DNA from: Nonomuraea roseoviolacea subsp. carminata
Lineage (GTDB): Bacteria; Actinomycetota; Actinomycetes; Streptosporangiales; Streptosporangiaceae
Assembly (NCBI RefSeq): GCF_024172185.1
Contig: NZ_JAMZEC010000001.1
Location: forward strand, 9,275,001 to 9,339,000
Direction: 5' to 3'
DNA: 64,000 nucleotides
Shown one piece after another: positions 1 to 8,362 of this stretch (positions within the stretch are counted from its first letter, which is position 1; the number at the start of each line of letters is the position of its first letter). The position numbers and the translations under genes are program-made. The notes below the pieces were generated by a model. That model ran no database searches and was not told the origin of the DNA. It worked only from the letters and a program-made list of their open reading frames with translations.

Positions 1-166
1 GGTGCTGCGCGAGGGGGCCACGCTGACAGCCGAGGAGCTGATCGCGTTCCTGCGCGAGCGGCTGGCGCCGTTCAAGACACCCAAGCGGGTGACGTTCGTC
101 GAGGCCCTGCCGAAGAACGCCAGCGGCAAGGTCCTCAAGCGCGAACTCCGCACCACCGCCCGCTGA
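1..166 (+). CDS. Acyl-CoA synthetase / AMP-binding enzyme, C-terminal end (partial)
   Basis: The frame is open from the window edge to a TGA at 164-166, giving the last 54 residues of a protein that starts outside the window. The segment 'ERLAPFKTPKRVTFVEALP' followed by 'KNASGKVLKREL' is the C-terminal hallmark of the adenylate-forming (ANL) family. The lysine in 'SGKVLKR' corresponds to the catalytic lysine used in the adenylation half-reaction. Substrate cannot be judged from this fragment. A medium- or long-chain acyl-CoA ligase is likeliest. The gene is followed by about 155 bp of GC-rich sequence with no recognisable terminator before a convergent gene. Confidence 0.85.
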   Translation, partial: VLREGATLTAEELIAFLRERLAPFKTPKRVTFVEALPKNASGKVLKRELRTTAR

Positions 167-322
167 ACGACCGGCGGGATCAGCGCCGGCCTCTGACGAC
201 GGGCCGGGTGAGTGGCATCGAGAGCGGCTCGGACATGGTCGGATGAGCGACGGCAAGAGCGTTCGGCCGGCCTTGGACGACGGTCGGGTGGGCGGCGTCA
301 GAGAGCTGCTCGGCCGGACGCG

Positions 323-976
323 TCACGTGAGCGGCTTGTAGGCGCGTCCGGCGGCCTCGATGTGGGCCTTCGCGGCGCGCCGCGCGGCCTCCGCGTCGCC
401 GGCCCGGATCGCGCGCACGATGGCCTGATGCTGCTCGGTGATCGCGCCGGCCCAGTGGGGGTCGTCCAGGTTGGCCACGGTCGTCACCGCGATCCGGTCC
501 CACACCCGGTGCAGGGTCTCCTCCAGGAACGGGTTGCCCGCGGCGGCGCCGATCGCGCGGTGCAGCGCCAGGTTGGCCTGCGCGGAGGCCCGCGGATCGT
601 GCGCACGCACCGCGGCCTCCACCTCCTCCACCGCGCGGTCGAGCGCGTCGACCTCGGCGGGGGCGAGGCGGCCCTGGGCCTGCCGCCCGGCGGCGAGTTC
701 CGCCGCCAGGGCCTCCAGGTCGGCGCGCAGCACGAACAGGTGCTGCGCCTCCATCGGACTGAGCGCCGCGACGGCCACGCCCCGCGCGGCCGGGACGACC
801 AGCCCGTCGGTCAGCAGCCGGCCGATGGCCTCGCGGACCGGCGTCCGGCTGACTCCCAGGTCGGCGGCCAGGGCCATCTCGGTGAGCCGCTGGCCGGGCG
901 CGTACGCGCCGTCGGAGAAGCGGCGGCGCAGGGCCGCGTACACCGCTTGGGCGCTGCCGGGCTGAAGATCGGTCAT
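323..976 (-). CDS. GntR family transcriptional regulator, FCD subfamily
   Basis: A 217-aa regulator with an N-terminal winged helix-turn-helix (residues about 8-70; 'SRTPVREA' at 43-50 is the GntR recognition-helix signature) and an all-helical FCD ligand domain (about 80-205). I chose the ATG at 974-976. An upstream TTG would place the start inside the palindrome TTGCATGCAA (991-1000), which I read as the operator. No good ribosome binding site precedes the ATG. It is the last gene of the minus-strand cassette that begins at 6106, lying 33 bp after the deacetylase-family gene. The same palindrome precedes the first gene of that cassette, so this is probably the local autoregulated repressor, released by a pathway intermediate. 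Confidence 0.9.
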   Translation of the reverse strand: MTDLQPGSAQAVYAALRRRFSDGAYAPGQRLTEMALAADLGVSRTPVREAIGRLLTDGLVVPAARGVAVAALSPMEAQHLFVLRADLEALAAELAAGRQAQGRLAPAEVDALDRAVEEVEAAVRAHDPRASAQANLALHRAIGAAAGNPFLEETLHRVWDRIAVTTVANLDDPHWAGAITEQHQAIVRAIRAGDAEAARRAAKAHIEAAGRAYKPLT

Positions 977-983
977 ACCATCA

Positions 984-1000
984 GTATACGTTGCATGCAA
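984..1000. promoter_or_regulatory. Putative GntR operator, copy 1
   Basis: GTATACG followed by the perfect 10-bp palindrome TTGCATGCAA (991-1000) sits directly upstream of the GntR start codon. The second copy at 6143-6165 has GTATGCA before the same palindrome. The shared GTAT-N-C-N-TTGCATGCAA pattern in front of the regulator and of the first gene of the same cassette is the expected layout of an autoregulated FCD repressor. Confidence 0.7.
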
Positions 1001-1009
1001 CCCTGTGGA

Positions 1010-1900
1010 TCATGATGTCGGGACGAGCGTGGCCGCCTTGGCGTGGCGGTACCAGTCGAGGATCTGCCCGCCGGTCCAGAACTCCACGTCGCGGTGGGCC
1101 CGGATGTGCGCCAGGGCCTGGTCGAAGTACTTCAGGCGGTGCGGCGCTCCCATGATGTACGGGTGCACGACCAGCGCCATCACCCGCGCCGACCCGGCGG
1201 AGTCGGCGTGCAGCTGGTCGAACTGGTCGGCCGCCCGCTGGAAGTACTCGCGCGCCGGATGGTGCTGGATCAGCATCATCGCCACGTCGTTGCACTCCTG
1301 CGTGTACGGGATGTTCACGATGGGGCTGGTGCGGGTGGCCAGCTCGACGGGCTGGTCGTCGAGCACCCAGTCGCAGACGTACTCGTAGCCCTCCTCGACG
1401 AGGATGTCCGGCGTCTCCCAGGTCTCGGTGAGGCCGGGGCCGAGCCAGCCGCGGGGCCGCCGGCCGGTGGCCGCCTCGATGGCGCGGGTGGTGGCGCCGA
1501 TGTCGGCCCGCTCGTCCTCGACCTTCTGCATGTTCTTCTGGGTGAACCCGTGGCCGACGAACTCCCACCCGCGTTCGAGGGCGGCCCGGGTGATCTGCGG
1601 GTAGTGCTCGACGGCCTGGCCGTTGACGGCGAGCGCGGCCGGGATGCCGTGGCGGTCCAGCACGTGGAGCATGCGCCAGAAGCCGACGCGGTTGCCGTAC
1701 TCGTGCCAGGCCCAGTTGGGCACGTCGGGGGCGGGGATGCCGCCCGCCGGCGGCGTGAGCACGGTGCGCGGCATGGGCTCGGTGTCGGACCAGGTCTCGA
1801 CGTTGACGATGACCCACACCGCCATCCGCTTGCCGCCGGGCAGGGTGAGCGCGGGACGGCCCTCGATGGGGTCGTAGGCGAGCCGTTCACTGGGACGCAT
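1010..1900 (-). CDS. Polysaccharide deacetylase family protein (PuuE/allantoinase-like)
   Basis: A 296-aa NodB-fold metal hydrolase of the subgroup often called polysaccharide deacetylase or cytosolic PuuE-like allantoinase. It has no signal peptide, so it should act on a small cytoplasmic substrate rather than on a cell-wall polymer. Visible features are 'VNVETWSD' near residue 32 (first metal/base strand), 'GHGFTQKN' near 116-123, and 'WLGPGLTETWETPD' near 152 (late active-site strands). It overlaps the upstream FAH-family gene by 14 bp, so the two are probably co-translated. In this cassette with an amidohydrolase and an FAH hydrolase it would fit ring opening or amide hydrolysis of a nitrogen heterocycle. 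The true substrate is unknown. Confidence 0.85.
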   Translation of the reverse strand: MRPSERLAYDPIEGRPALTLPGGKRMAVWVIVNVETWSDTEPMPRTVLTPPAGGIPAPDVPNWAWHEYGNRVGFWRMLHVLDRHGIPAALAVNGQAVEHYPQITRAALERGWEFVGHGFTQKNMQKVEDERADIGATTRAIEAATGRRPRGWLGPGLTETWETPDILVEEGYEYVCDWVLDDQPVELATRTSPIVNIPYTQECNDVAMMLIQHHPAREYFQRAADQFDQLHADSAGSARVMALVVHPYIMGAPHRLKYFDQALAHIRAHRDVEFWTGGQILDWYRHAKAATLVPTS

Positions 1901-2597
1901 GCGTGTCTCCTTCGGTGATGGTCACGGTGAGGGCGGGCAGGCCGGTGATCTCGACGTGGATCCGGTCGCCGGGCCGCACGGGGGCGACCCCCGCGGGAGT
2001 CCCGGTGTAGATCAGGTCGCCCGGCATCAGCCGGTACGAGCGGGACAGATGGCTGATGATCTCGGGGACGTCCCAGATCATCAGTTTCAGGTCGGTGTGC
2101 TGCTTCAGGTCGCCGTTGACGCTCAGCCGCAGCTCGCCGGACAGCGTCCAGGCGGCCTCGTCGGCGGGCAGGATGGGCCCGCAGGGCGCGGAGTGGTCGA
2201 ACGACTTGCCGGCCTCCCAGGGGCGGGCCATCTCGCGGCAGGTGCGCTGCAGGTCGCGGCGGGTCAGGTCGATGCCGGCGGCGAACCCGAAGACGTGGCC
2301 GAGGGCGTCCTGCGGGGCGATCCCGGAGCCGGCCGTGCCGATGGCGACGACCAGCTCCCCCTCGAACTGCAGGTCCGCGGTCTGCGGCGGGTAGGGGACG
2401 GCCGCGCCGTCGGGCATGACCGCGTCGGCGGGCTTCTGGAAGAAGAAGGGGTCGTCGCGCTCGTCGCCCTCGCGCATCTCGCGGATGTGGTCGAGGTAGT
2501 TGCGCCCGACGCAGTAGACGCGGCGGACGGGGAACGCCTCGTCCCGTCCGGCGACGGGCAGGGCGGCCGGGGCGGGCTGCCAGAGCAGTGTGGTCAT
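1887..2597 (-). CDS. Fumarylacetoacetate hydrolase (FAH) family protein
   Basis: A 236-aa single-domain FAH-fold enzyme (acylpyruvase/fumarylpyruvate hydrolase type). 'CVGRNYLDH' (residues 29-37) is the family's active-site start, and 'FEGELVVAIG' (78-87) carries the acidic metal ligands E79 and E81. 'SFDHSAPCGP' and 'MPGDLIYTGTPAGV' are further conserved FAH segments. Members hydrolyse or hydrate 2-oxo acids with bound Mg or Mn. The start ATG overlaps the stop of the MFS gene (ATGA at 2594-2597), indicating translational coupling. In this operon it would act late in the pathway, on an open-chain keto acid. This is an inference from family chemistry. Confidence 0.9.
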   Translation of the reverse strand: MTTLLWQPAPAALPVAGRDEAFPVRRVYCVGRNYLDHIREMREGDERDDPFFFQKPADAVMPDGAAVPYPPQTADLQFEGELVVAIGTAGSGIAPQDALGHVFGFAAGIDLTRRDLQRTCREMARPWEAGKSFDHSAPCGPILPADEAAWTLSGELRLSVNGDLKQHTDLKLMIWDVPEIISHLSRSYRLMPGDLIYTGTPAGVAPVRPGDRIHVEITGLPALTVTITEGDTHASQ

Positions 2598-3862
2598 GAG
2601 TCATCCCGTACTGGTGTGGTGGTGACCGGGGCGGTGGTGCTGAACAGGTGGGGGCGCAGGATCAGGGCCAGGACGGCGCCGACCGCCGAGAAGCCGACGA
2701 TCTGCACCAGGGCGGCGCCGGTCCAGCCGGCCGTCGAGACCAGGCTGCTGAACAGCAGCCCGGCGGCGCTCACGGCGACGTAGACGCACGTGACGAACAT
2801 CCCGGCCGCGCGGCTCACGTTCGCGGCGTCCACGGACTTGACGAGGTAGCCGGCCGCGGCGACGTACACGCCGCTGCTGGCGAACAGCCCGAACAGGAAC
2901 GAGAACGCGCCCTGCCAGCCGGCGGAGCCGGGCCCGAGGAACAGTGCGCACCCGCACGCCGCGACGGCGAGGTTGAGGCCCGCGAGCACGACCCGGGGGC
3001 TGAACCGGTCGACCAGGTGGCCGCCGAGCGGGGAGGCGAACGCCGCCAGCCCCGAGAGCCCGACCACGAAGCCGGCGGCGCCGGAGTCGAAGCCGAGCTC
3101 CGCGCGCAGGTAGCTGGCGTACAGGCCGATGAAGGCGAAGTCGGCCAGGCCGAACAGCACGATGACGGCGGCGAGCACGAGGGGGTTGCGCGACAGCAGC
3201 GAGGTGGCGCCGCCGGTGTGCGCGGCGGTCGCCGTGGCGGGCTCGGCCTCGGTGAGCCGGGGCGAGACGAGCAGCACGACGGCGGCGGCGAGCACGATCC
3301 CGACGGCTCCGTAGGCCAGCATCGGCGCCCGCCAGGTGCCGTAGTGCTCCAGCAGGCTCGCGCCGAACGCCGGGCCGACGACCGAACCCGCGGCGAAGGC
3401 CATGTTGATGCTGCCGATCGCCAGGCCGCGGCGGGCGGGGAACGCGTTCGACGCGACCGTGATGATCGCGGCGAGCTGGAGCGCCTCGCCCGCGCCGGAC
3501 AGCACCCGCCACAGCAGCATGTCGCCGAAGCCGGTCGAGGCCGCGGTCAGGGCCGTCGCGACCGAGAACAGCACGGTGCCGGCCACGATCGTGCGCTTGC
3601 GGCCGAGCGCGCGCTGCAGCCGTCCGGCGGGCAGCCCGGCCAGGCCCATGCCGAGGGCGAAGACGGTGGCCTGCAGCCCGGCCGCCTCCAGGCTGAAGCC
3701 GTACTCGGCGCGGACCTCGACGAGCAGCACCGGGAAGACCATGCGGTCCATGGCGTTGACGGCGTAGGCCACCAGCAGCAGGCCGAACATGGCCACGGCG
3801 GCGCGGGTGGCGGGGAGTTCGCGGGCTTGGATCGAGGGCCGGGAGGTGGGGGTGGCGCTCAT
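2594..3862 (-). CDS. MFS transporter
   Basis: A 422-aa major facilitator with about 12 hydrophobic segments. The loop 2-3 signature appears as 'GLPAGRLQRALGRKR', and the second-half equivalent as 'SPLGGHLVDRFSPR'. I start at the ATG at 3860-3862 because AGGAAAG lies about 10 nt upstream; the longer frame would run back into the amidohydrolase gene. It sits between an amidohydrolase and an FAH hydrolase in one minus-strand operon, so it most likely imports the compound degraded by them, perhaps an organic acid or cyclic amide. Direction of transport and substrate are not visible in the sequence. Confidence 0.9.
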   Translation of the reverse strand: MSATPTSRPSIQARELPATRAAVAMFGLLLVAYAVNAMDRMVFPVLLVEVRAEYGFSLEAAGLQATVFALGMGLAGLPAGRLQRALGRKRTIVAGTVLFSVATALTAASTGFGDMLLWRVLSGAGEALQLAAIITVASNAFPARRGLAIGSINMAFAAGSVVGPAFGASLLEHYGTWRAPMLAYGAVGIVLAAAVVLLVSPRLTEAEPATATAAHTGGATSLLSRNPLVLAAVIVLFGLADFAFIGLYASYLRAELGFDSGAAGFVVGLSGLAAFASPLGGHLVDRFSPRVVLAGLNLAVAACGCALFLGPGSAGWQGAFSFLFGLFASSGVYVAAAGYLVKSVDAANVSRAAGMFVTCVYVAVSAAGLLFSSLVSTAGWTGAALVQIVGFSAVGAVLALILRPHLFSTTAPVTTTPVRDDS

Positions 3863-3920
3863 GGGCGGCTTCTTTCCTGTGCGATGGTCACCGGCCTCGA
3901 GCCGGCTTCCCGTGCGGCGG

Positions 3921-5354
3921 TCACCGGTCCGGGCCGGTTTCCCGTGCGGCGGTGGTGTCGCCGGCGGCCGGTGGGCGCCAGTCACCTGCCGCCGCGGCCC
4001 GGCGCAGCAGCGCGTCACGGTGGGCCGCGGCCATGGCGACGGGGTCCGGCTCGCCGTCGGCGAGGACGCGCCGGCCGTGCCGTTTGAGGACGCGGCCGTC
4101 GGCGATGACGGTGTCGATGTTGTCGATCTGACCGGTGTAGACGAGGGCCTCGGCCGGGTCGCCGGAGGGCGTCAGGTTGATGTCGGTGGAGCGCAGGATC
4201 ACCAGGTCGGCGCGCTTGCCGGGCGTGACGGAGCCGGTGACGTCCTGGAGCCCGAGGTCGTGGGCGCCGTCGAGGGTGGCCAGCCGGAGCAGCCTGCGGG
4301 GCGTCACCGTGGCCGAGCCGGTGCGGGCGGCCTCGACCGAGACGATGGCGCGCAGGTGGCCGAGGATGTCGGCGCTGGTGGGCATGGCCAGGGTGTCCAG
4401 GGACAGCGACACGCGCACGCCCGCGTCGAGCAGCTCGGTCAGCAGCGGGAAACCCATCGTCCGCATCTCGGTCATCGGGCTCAGCGACACGCGGGTGCGG
4501 GTGCGGGCGAGCGCCCGGATGTCCTGCTCGCCGGCGTGGACGGCGTGGATGACCTGCACGTCCTCCCCCAGCAGGCCGAGCTCCTCCAGTCGGGTCAGGC
4601 CGCAGCTCCGGCAGCCCTCCTCGCGCAGGCAGCGGTCGCAGTGCATGGTGATCGGCAGGCCGAGCGAGCGTGCCGTCGCCCACTCCCGCTCGTACACCTC
4701 GGGCGGGGTGCGGTACGGCCCGCGCACCGCGATGCCGAAGTCGAGCCGCCCGTCCAGGCGGGCGGCCGGCCAGCGGGCGCGCAGCGCCGCCAGGTCGTCG
4801 AGGTCGTTGGGGCTGTCGGGCGCGGCGGAGTCGGGCGGGCCGTAGGAGAAGCGGCCGCGCAGGCCGGAGTCGAGGTGCGCCCGGATGTTGGCGTCGGCGT
4901 CCTCGGGTCCGCGGACGTTGTGGTCGAAGTTGTGCACCGTGGTGATGCCGCCGCTGACCGCCTCGGCCAGCCCGAGCCGGGCCGCCCAGTAGAAGTCGTC
5001 GAGCTCGAAGTGCGGGGCGAGCGCCCGCTTGACGGTGAAGTAGTCGGTGCCGGGCCGGTCGCCGACCGTGCCGCGCAGGAGCGAGTTCCACAGGTGCCAG
5101 TGGGTGTCCACGAAGCCGGGCAGGGTCACCGTCCCGGTCCCGTCGATCACCGTCACGCCACCGTGATCGGCGGGCCTGCGCCCGGGGGCGGCCGGCTGGT
5201 GGGCATCGGGGTGCGCGACGGGGTCGTGCGGCCGCACGTCGACGATCCGGCCGTCGCCGATGAGCACGTCGGCGCACGGCAGGTCGCCGACGTCCGGATC
5301 CATCGAGATCAGGTACGTGCCCGAGATGAGCAGGTCAGTACGTTTCGGAAGCAT
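3921..5354 (-). CDS. Amidohydrolase (ATZ/TRZ-like metal-dependent hydrolase) with a four-cysteine insert
   Basis: A 477-aa amidohydrolase-superfamily enzyme. Metal ligands are recognisable in order: H85-x-H87 ('DTHWH'), H238 ('ITMHCD'), H270 ('QVIHAVH') and the final aspartate D320 ('SLSLDTLAM'). A C-terminal beta strand typical of the composite domain ('GKRADLVIL') is present. Members deaminate or hydrolyse C-N bonds of rings such as triazines, purines and pyrimidines. Directly after H238 comes C239-x2-C242-x5-C248-x2-C251, which resembles a structural zinc site and is unusual in this family. The ATG at 5352-5354 follows GAGGTGA and lies 2 bp after the TauE stop. The gene is the catalytic centre of the local catabolic operon; its substrate is unknown. 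Confidence 0.88.
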   Translation of the reverse strand: MLPKRTDLLISGTYLISMDPDVGDLPCADVLIGDGRIVDVRPHDPVAHPDAHQPAAPGRRPADHGGVTVIDGTGTVTLPGFVDTHWHLWNSLLRGTVGDRPGTDYFTVKRALAPHFELDDFYWAARLGLAEAVSGGITTVHNFDHNVRGPEDADANIRAHLDSGLRGRFSYGPPDSAAPDSPNDLDDLAALRARWPAARLDGRLDFGIAVRGPYRTPPEVYEREWATARSLGLPITMHCDRCLREEGCRSCGLTRLEELGLLGEDVQVIHAVHAGEQDIRALARTRTRVSLSPMTEMRTMGFPLLTELLDAGVRVSLSLDTLAMPTSADILGHLRAIVSVEAARTGSATVTPRRLLRLATLDGAHDLGLQDVTGSVTPGKRADLVILRSTDINLTPSGDPAEALVYTGQIDNIDTVIADGRVLKRHGRRVLADGEPDPVAMAAAHRDALLRRAAAAGDWRPPAAGDTTAARETGPDR

Positions 5355-5356
5355 GG

Positions 5357-6106
5357 TCACCTCAGGAAGAGCACGGCGGACAGGACGAGACCCACGCCGA
5401 CGACGAGCCTGCGCAGGACACCGGGCGACACGCGCCGGGCGAGCAGCACGCCGCCGCGACCGCCGGCGAGCCCGGCGAGCGACATGACGGCGACCGGCAG
5501 CCACTGCACGGGGCCGAAGGCGGCGAAGCACAGGGCGGAGACCCCGCCGACCACCAGCGACAGCGCGCCCTTGAGGGCGTTGAGCCGGTGCAGGTCCTCG
5601 GCGAGGAACGCGCCGAGGACGGCGAGCATCATGACGCCGAGCCCCGCGGCGAAGTAACCCCCATACATGGAGACGACGAACTGGGCGGCGAGCAGGCCGA
5701 CCCCTCCCCCGGCCGCCCTGGCGCTCGCCAGCCGCCGCGCCACCAGACCCTGCGCCGCCAGCGCCGCGACCGACACCAGCACGAGGTACGGGACGACGGA
5801 CGTGAACCGCTCGGCGGGCGCGACCAGCAGGATCACCGATCCGCAGGCCGCGCCGCCGACGCTCACCGCCGCCAGGCGCGGCACGCGCCCCCGGACCTCG
5901 GCCAGCTCGTCGCGGTAACCGGCCAGGCCGCCCGCGTAACCAGGCAGGGTGGACAGCGCGCTGGTGACGTTGGCCGTGAGCGGCGGGTAGCCGAGGGCCA
6001 GCAGGGCGGGGAAGGAGATCAGCGATCCGCCGCCGGCCACGCCGTTCACCGCACCGGCCAGGAAACCGGCCACGGTGAGAACGGTCAGGCGCAGCACCTC
6101 CGGCAC
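5357..6106 (-). CDS. TauE/SafE (DUF81) family membrane transporter
   Basis: A 249-aa membrane protein with about eight hydrophobic segments. The N-terminal 'GAVNGVAGGGSLISFPALL' is the conserved TauE/SafE loop, repeated in weaker form in the second half ('GGYFAAGLGVMMLA'). Members move small anions such as sulfonates, sulfite or organic acids. The start is a GTG at 6104-6106 preceded at 5 nt by a perfect AGGAGG. It is the first gene of the minus-strand cassette ending with the GntR regulator. The putative operator TTGCATGCAA lies 43 bp upstream of the start. Confidence 0.87.
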   Translation of the reverse strand: MPEVLRLTVLTVAGFLAGAVNGVAGGGSLISFPALLALGYPPLTANVTSALSTLPGYAGGLAGYRDELAEVRGRVPRLAAVSVGGAACGSVILLVAPAERFTSVVPYLVLVSVAALAAQGLVARRLASARAAGGGVGLLAAQFVVSMYGGYFAAGLGVMMLAVLGAFLAEDLHRLNALKGALSLVVGGVSALCFAAFGPVQWLPVAVMSLAGLAGGRGGVLLARRVSPGVLRRLVVGVGLVLSAVLFLR

Positions 6107-6142
6107 GGCTTCCTCCTTGGTCGGCGTCGCTCGAAGGCTAAG

Positions 6143-6165
6143 GTATGCATTGCATGCAAAGTATG
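6143..6165. promoter_or_regulatory. Putative GntR operator, copy 2
   Basis: The palindrome TTGCATGCAA (6150-6159) is flanked by GTATGCA on the left and AGTATG on the right, so the dyad extends to GTAT...ATAC-like outer arms. It matches the site in front of the GntR gene at 991-1000. Its position just upstream of the first gene of the cassette fits repression of the whole operon. Confidence 0.7.
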
Positions 6166-6599
6166 TCAACAGAGCGACGTCGCTGGTGAGACGCCTCGCG
6201 AGCCGCCACGCGGCACGCCAGGGCGACGTCAGCGAGCGGACGGCCGGGCGGGCGTGAGACGCTCGCGTCCGGGGTGGAGGACGGGAGCGAGCAAGGCGGG
6301 CGGGTGGGGGCGGCTCACCGAGGAGCTGTGGCAGGGCTCGGAGCCCGCGTGCAAGCGATACGCAGTCGCGGTGGCCGGGTGGGGCACGCTTCGCCGTCGC
6401 GGCAGACGCTCTGGGGATGATGCGCCTCACCGTCGCGGGGGCGAGCTTCGGTCGCGGCCCGGATCAGGCCCTACCGTCGCGAGCCAATTCGGATTCGCGG
6501 CGGGTCAGCGGGACAGGGTGACCTGCCGGGAAGCACCCGGCCAGGCAGGACGGACGACTTGGCCGCGGGTTGTCGGTGCCGGGGAGTAAGGTCGCTCCC
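6166..6599. other. Non-coding stretch between divergent units
   Basis: About 430 bp without a convincing gene. The frames that are open here have no start/ribosome-site logic and no recognisable protein pattern. The sequence is GC-rich. The stretch contains the upstream side of the catabolic operon promoter on the left and the promoter of the PIG-L gene on the right. I see no hairpin or repeat of note. Confidence 0.5.
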
Positions 6600-7424
6600 A
6601 TGGATCGGCAACTCACCCTCATGGCCGTACACGCCCACCCCGACGACGAGTGCCTGAGCACCGGCGGCGTCCTCGCCCGCTACACCGACGAGGGCATCCG
6701 CACGGTCCTCGTCACCTGCACCAACGGCGAGCAGGGCGACGGCCCGGGCGGCGTCAAGCCGGGCGAGCCCGGCCACGACGACGCGGCGGTGGCCGAGCGG
6801 CGGCTGGAGGAGCTGCGCGAGTCCGTGGCCCACCTCGGCATCGACCACCTGGAGCTGCTGGGCTACCGCGACTCCGGCATGGAGGGCTGGGAGACCAACG
6901 AGCATCCCGAGGCGTTCGCCAACGTCCCGGTCGAGGCCGCCGCGGCCCGGCTGGCCGAGCTGATCGAGCGCTACCGGCCGCAGGTCGTGGTGACGTACGA
7001 CGAGACCGGCGGCAGCGGCTACAACCACCCCGACCACGTGCAGACCCACCGCGTCGCCGTGGCCGCCGTGGAGGCCACCGGCATCCCCGACAAGCTCTAC
7101 TACACGGCGATCCCGCGGGCTGCCATCAAGCGCATGTTCGAGCTGATGGCCGAGTCCGGGGTCGACTTCGGCGACTTCCAGCCGTCCGACGACTTCGGCA
7201 CGCCCGACGAGCTGGTGACGACCGTCGTCGAGGTCGCGCCGTGGGTCGAGCGCAAGTTCAAGGCGCTGCAGGCGCACGAGAGCCAGGGCGACAACATCTT
7301 CCTGCTCAGCATGCCGGAGGAGACACAGCAGGAGGCGTTCTCGCACGAGTCGTTCACCCTGGTGCGAAGCAGGGTCGACACCCCCGACCACGAGGACGAC
7401 CTCTTCGCCGGCCTCCGCCCGTAA
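6600..7424 (+). CDS. PIG-L family deacetylase/amidase (mycothiol-pathway type)
   Basis: A 274-aa zinc hydrolase of the GlcNAc-PI de-N-acetylase family. 'HAHPDDE' at residues 11-17 supplies His and Asp zinc ligands, and 'NHPDHVQTH' in the middle supplies the third. Actinobacterial relatives are MshB (mycothiol biosynthesis) and Mca (hydrolysis of mycothiol S-conjugates during detoxification). The general length and the early 'VHAHPDDE' match both. I cannot decide between them without alignment, and paralogues of unknown role exist. The start ATG at 6600 was chosen because the protein motif begins within 11 residues and AAGG lies about 9 nt upstream. It stands alone between divergent or unrelated genes. 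Confidence 0.85.
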   Translation: MDRQLTLMAVHAHPDDECLSTGGVLARYTDEGIRTVLVTCTNGEQGDGPGGVKPGEPGHDDAAVAERRLEELRESVAHLGIDHLELLGYRDSGMEGWETNEHPEAFANVPVEAAAARLAELIERYRPQVVVTYDETGGSGYNHPDHVQTHRVAVAAVEATGIPDKLYYTAIPRAAIKRMFELMAESGVDFGDFQPSDDFGTPDELVTTVVEVAPWVERKFKALQAHESQGDNIFLLSMPEETQQEAFSHESFTLVRSRVDTPDHEDDLFAGLRP

Positions 7425-7658
7425 CCGGCATCCACCAGGGCACCTCCCTCCCCCACGGCGGCGAGGTCTGAAGGCGACTACTTGGCGGGCGCACGTGCTG
7501 GTGCCGACGCGCGGGCGGGCCCATGGGAATGTGAGTCCACATGGCGAACGTCGGCGTACGAGGCTCCGGCGTGCGTGGGCGAACCGCCGCAGGAGTGCCG
7601 GTCACGCCGTCGCCCGGGCGACCATGAAAGGACGCCCGGGCGACGGTTGAGCCAGCCC

Positions 7659-8345
7659 TCAGGCGACCGTGAACCCGCCGTCCACCGGCAGGATCGTGCC
7701 CGTCACGTACGTCGCGCCCACGAGGTACCGGATCGCCTCCGCGACGTCGTCCGGGCGGCCGACCCGCTTGGCCGGCAGCCCGCTCGCCATCGCCGCGAAC
7801 TGCTCCTGCCTGGCCTCCTCCGGCAGGAACGACCACCACGGCGTGTCGATCACGCCGGGCGACACCACGTTGACCCGGACCGGCGCCAGCTCGGCGGCCA
7901 GCGGCGGCACCATCCGCTCGATCGCGCCGTTCACGGCGGCCAGCGTCACCGTGCCGGGCAGCGCCGCCCGCGCGGAGGCCGCCGAGATGAGCACGATCGA
8001 CTCCGTCACCCTGGCGTGCCGGATCGCCGACAGGTAGGCGAACAGCTTCCCCTCGAACGCCGCCCGGACGTCATCCGCCCCGGTCTCGGTGACCGGCCGG
8101 ATGCCGCCGCCGCCCGAGCTGAACGCGAGCACGAGGTGATCGACGGGGCCGATCCGGTCGAAGAACGCCGCGACCTGCTCCTCGTCCATGCCGTCCACCG
8201 CCTCGGCCTGGGCCACCCGGTCCTTGACGGCGGCCAGGCGCTCCGGGTCGCGGCCGGTGACGATCACCTCGGCGCCGTCGGCCGTCAGCCGCTCGGCCGT
8301 CGCCAGGCCGATGCCCGAGGTCCCACCCATGATGACAACGCGCAT
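7659..8345 (-). CDS. SDR family protein lacking the Tyr/Lys catalytic pair
   Basis: A 228-aa Rossmann-fold protein. The nucleotide motif 'GGTSGIGLA' (residues 7-15) and the C-terminal 'YVTGTILPVDGG' are classical for short-chain dehydrogenases. The active-site region reads 'VLISAASARAALPG' then 'TVTLAAVNGAIE', so the serine is present but the usual Tyr-x3-Lys is replaced by a segment without Tyr or Lys. The enzyme may use another mechanism or act as a binding protein. It is divergent from a TetR gene, with two matching AGACACANNGTCT sites in the 80-bp gap, so it is probably repressed by that TetR. Confidence 0.87.
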   Translation of the reverse strand: MRVVIMGGTSGIGLATAERLTADGAEVIVTGRDPERLAAVKDRVAQAEAVDGMDEEQVAAFFDRIGPVDHLVLAFSSGGGGIRPVTETGADDVRAAFEGKLFAYLSAIRHARVTESIVLISAASARAALPGTVTLAAVNGAIERMVPPLAAELAPVRVNVVSPGVIDTPWWSFLPEEARQEQFAAMASGLPAKRVGRPDDVAEAIRYLVGATYVTGTILPVDGGFTVA

Positions 8346-8362
8346 CGCGCGCCCCCTTTTCT

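Noticed and set aside
2594..4018. Longer MFS transporter of 474 aa
   Set aside because: The extra 52 residues are Pro/Arg-rich, overlap the amidohydrolase gene on the same strand and lack a ribosome site; ATG 3862 has one.
5357..6430. TauE-type protein of 357 aa
   Set aside because: The GTG at 6104-6106 has AGGAGG at ideal distance and begins directly at the first membrane helix; the upstream part would cross the operator.
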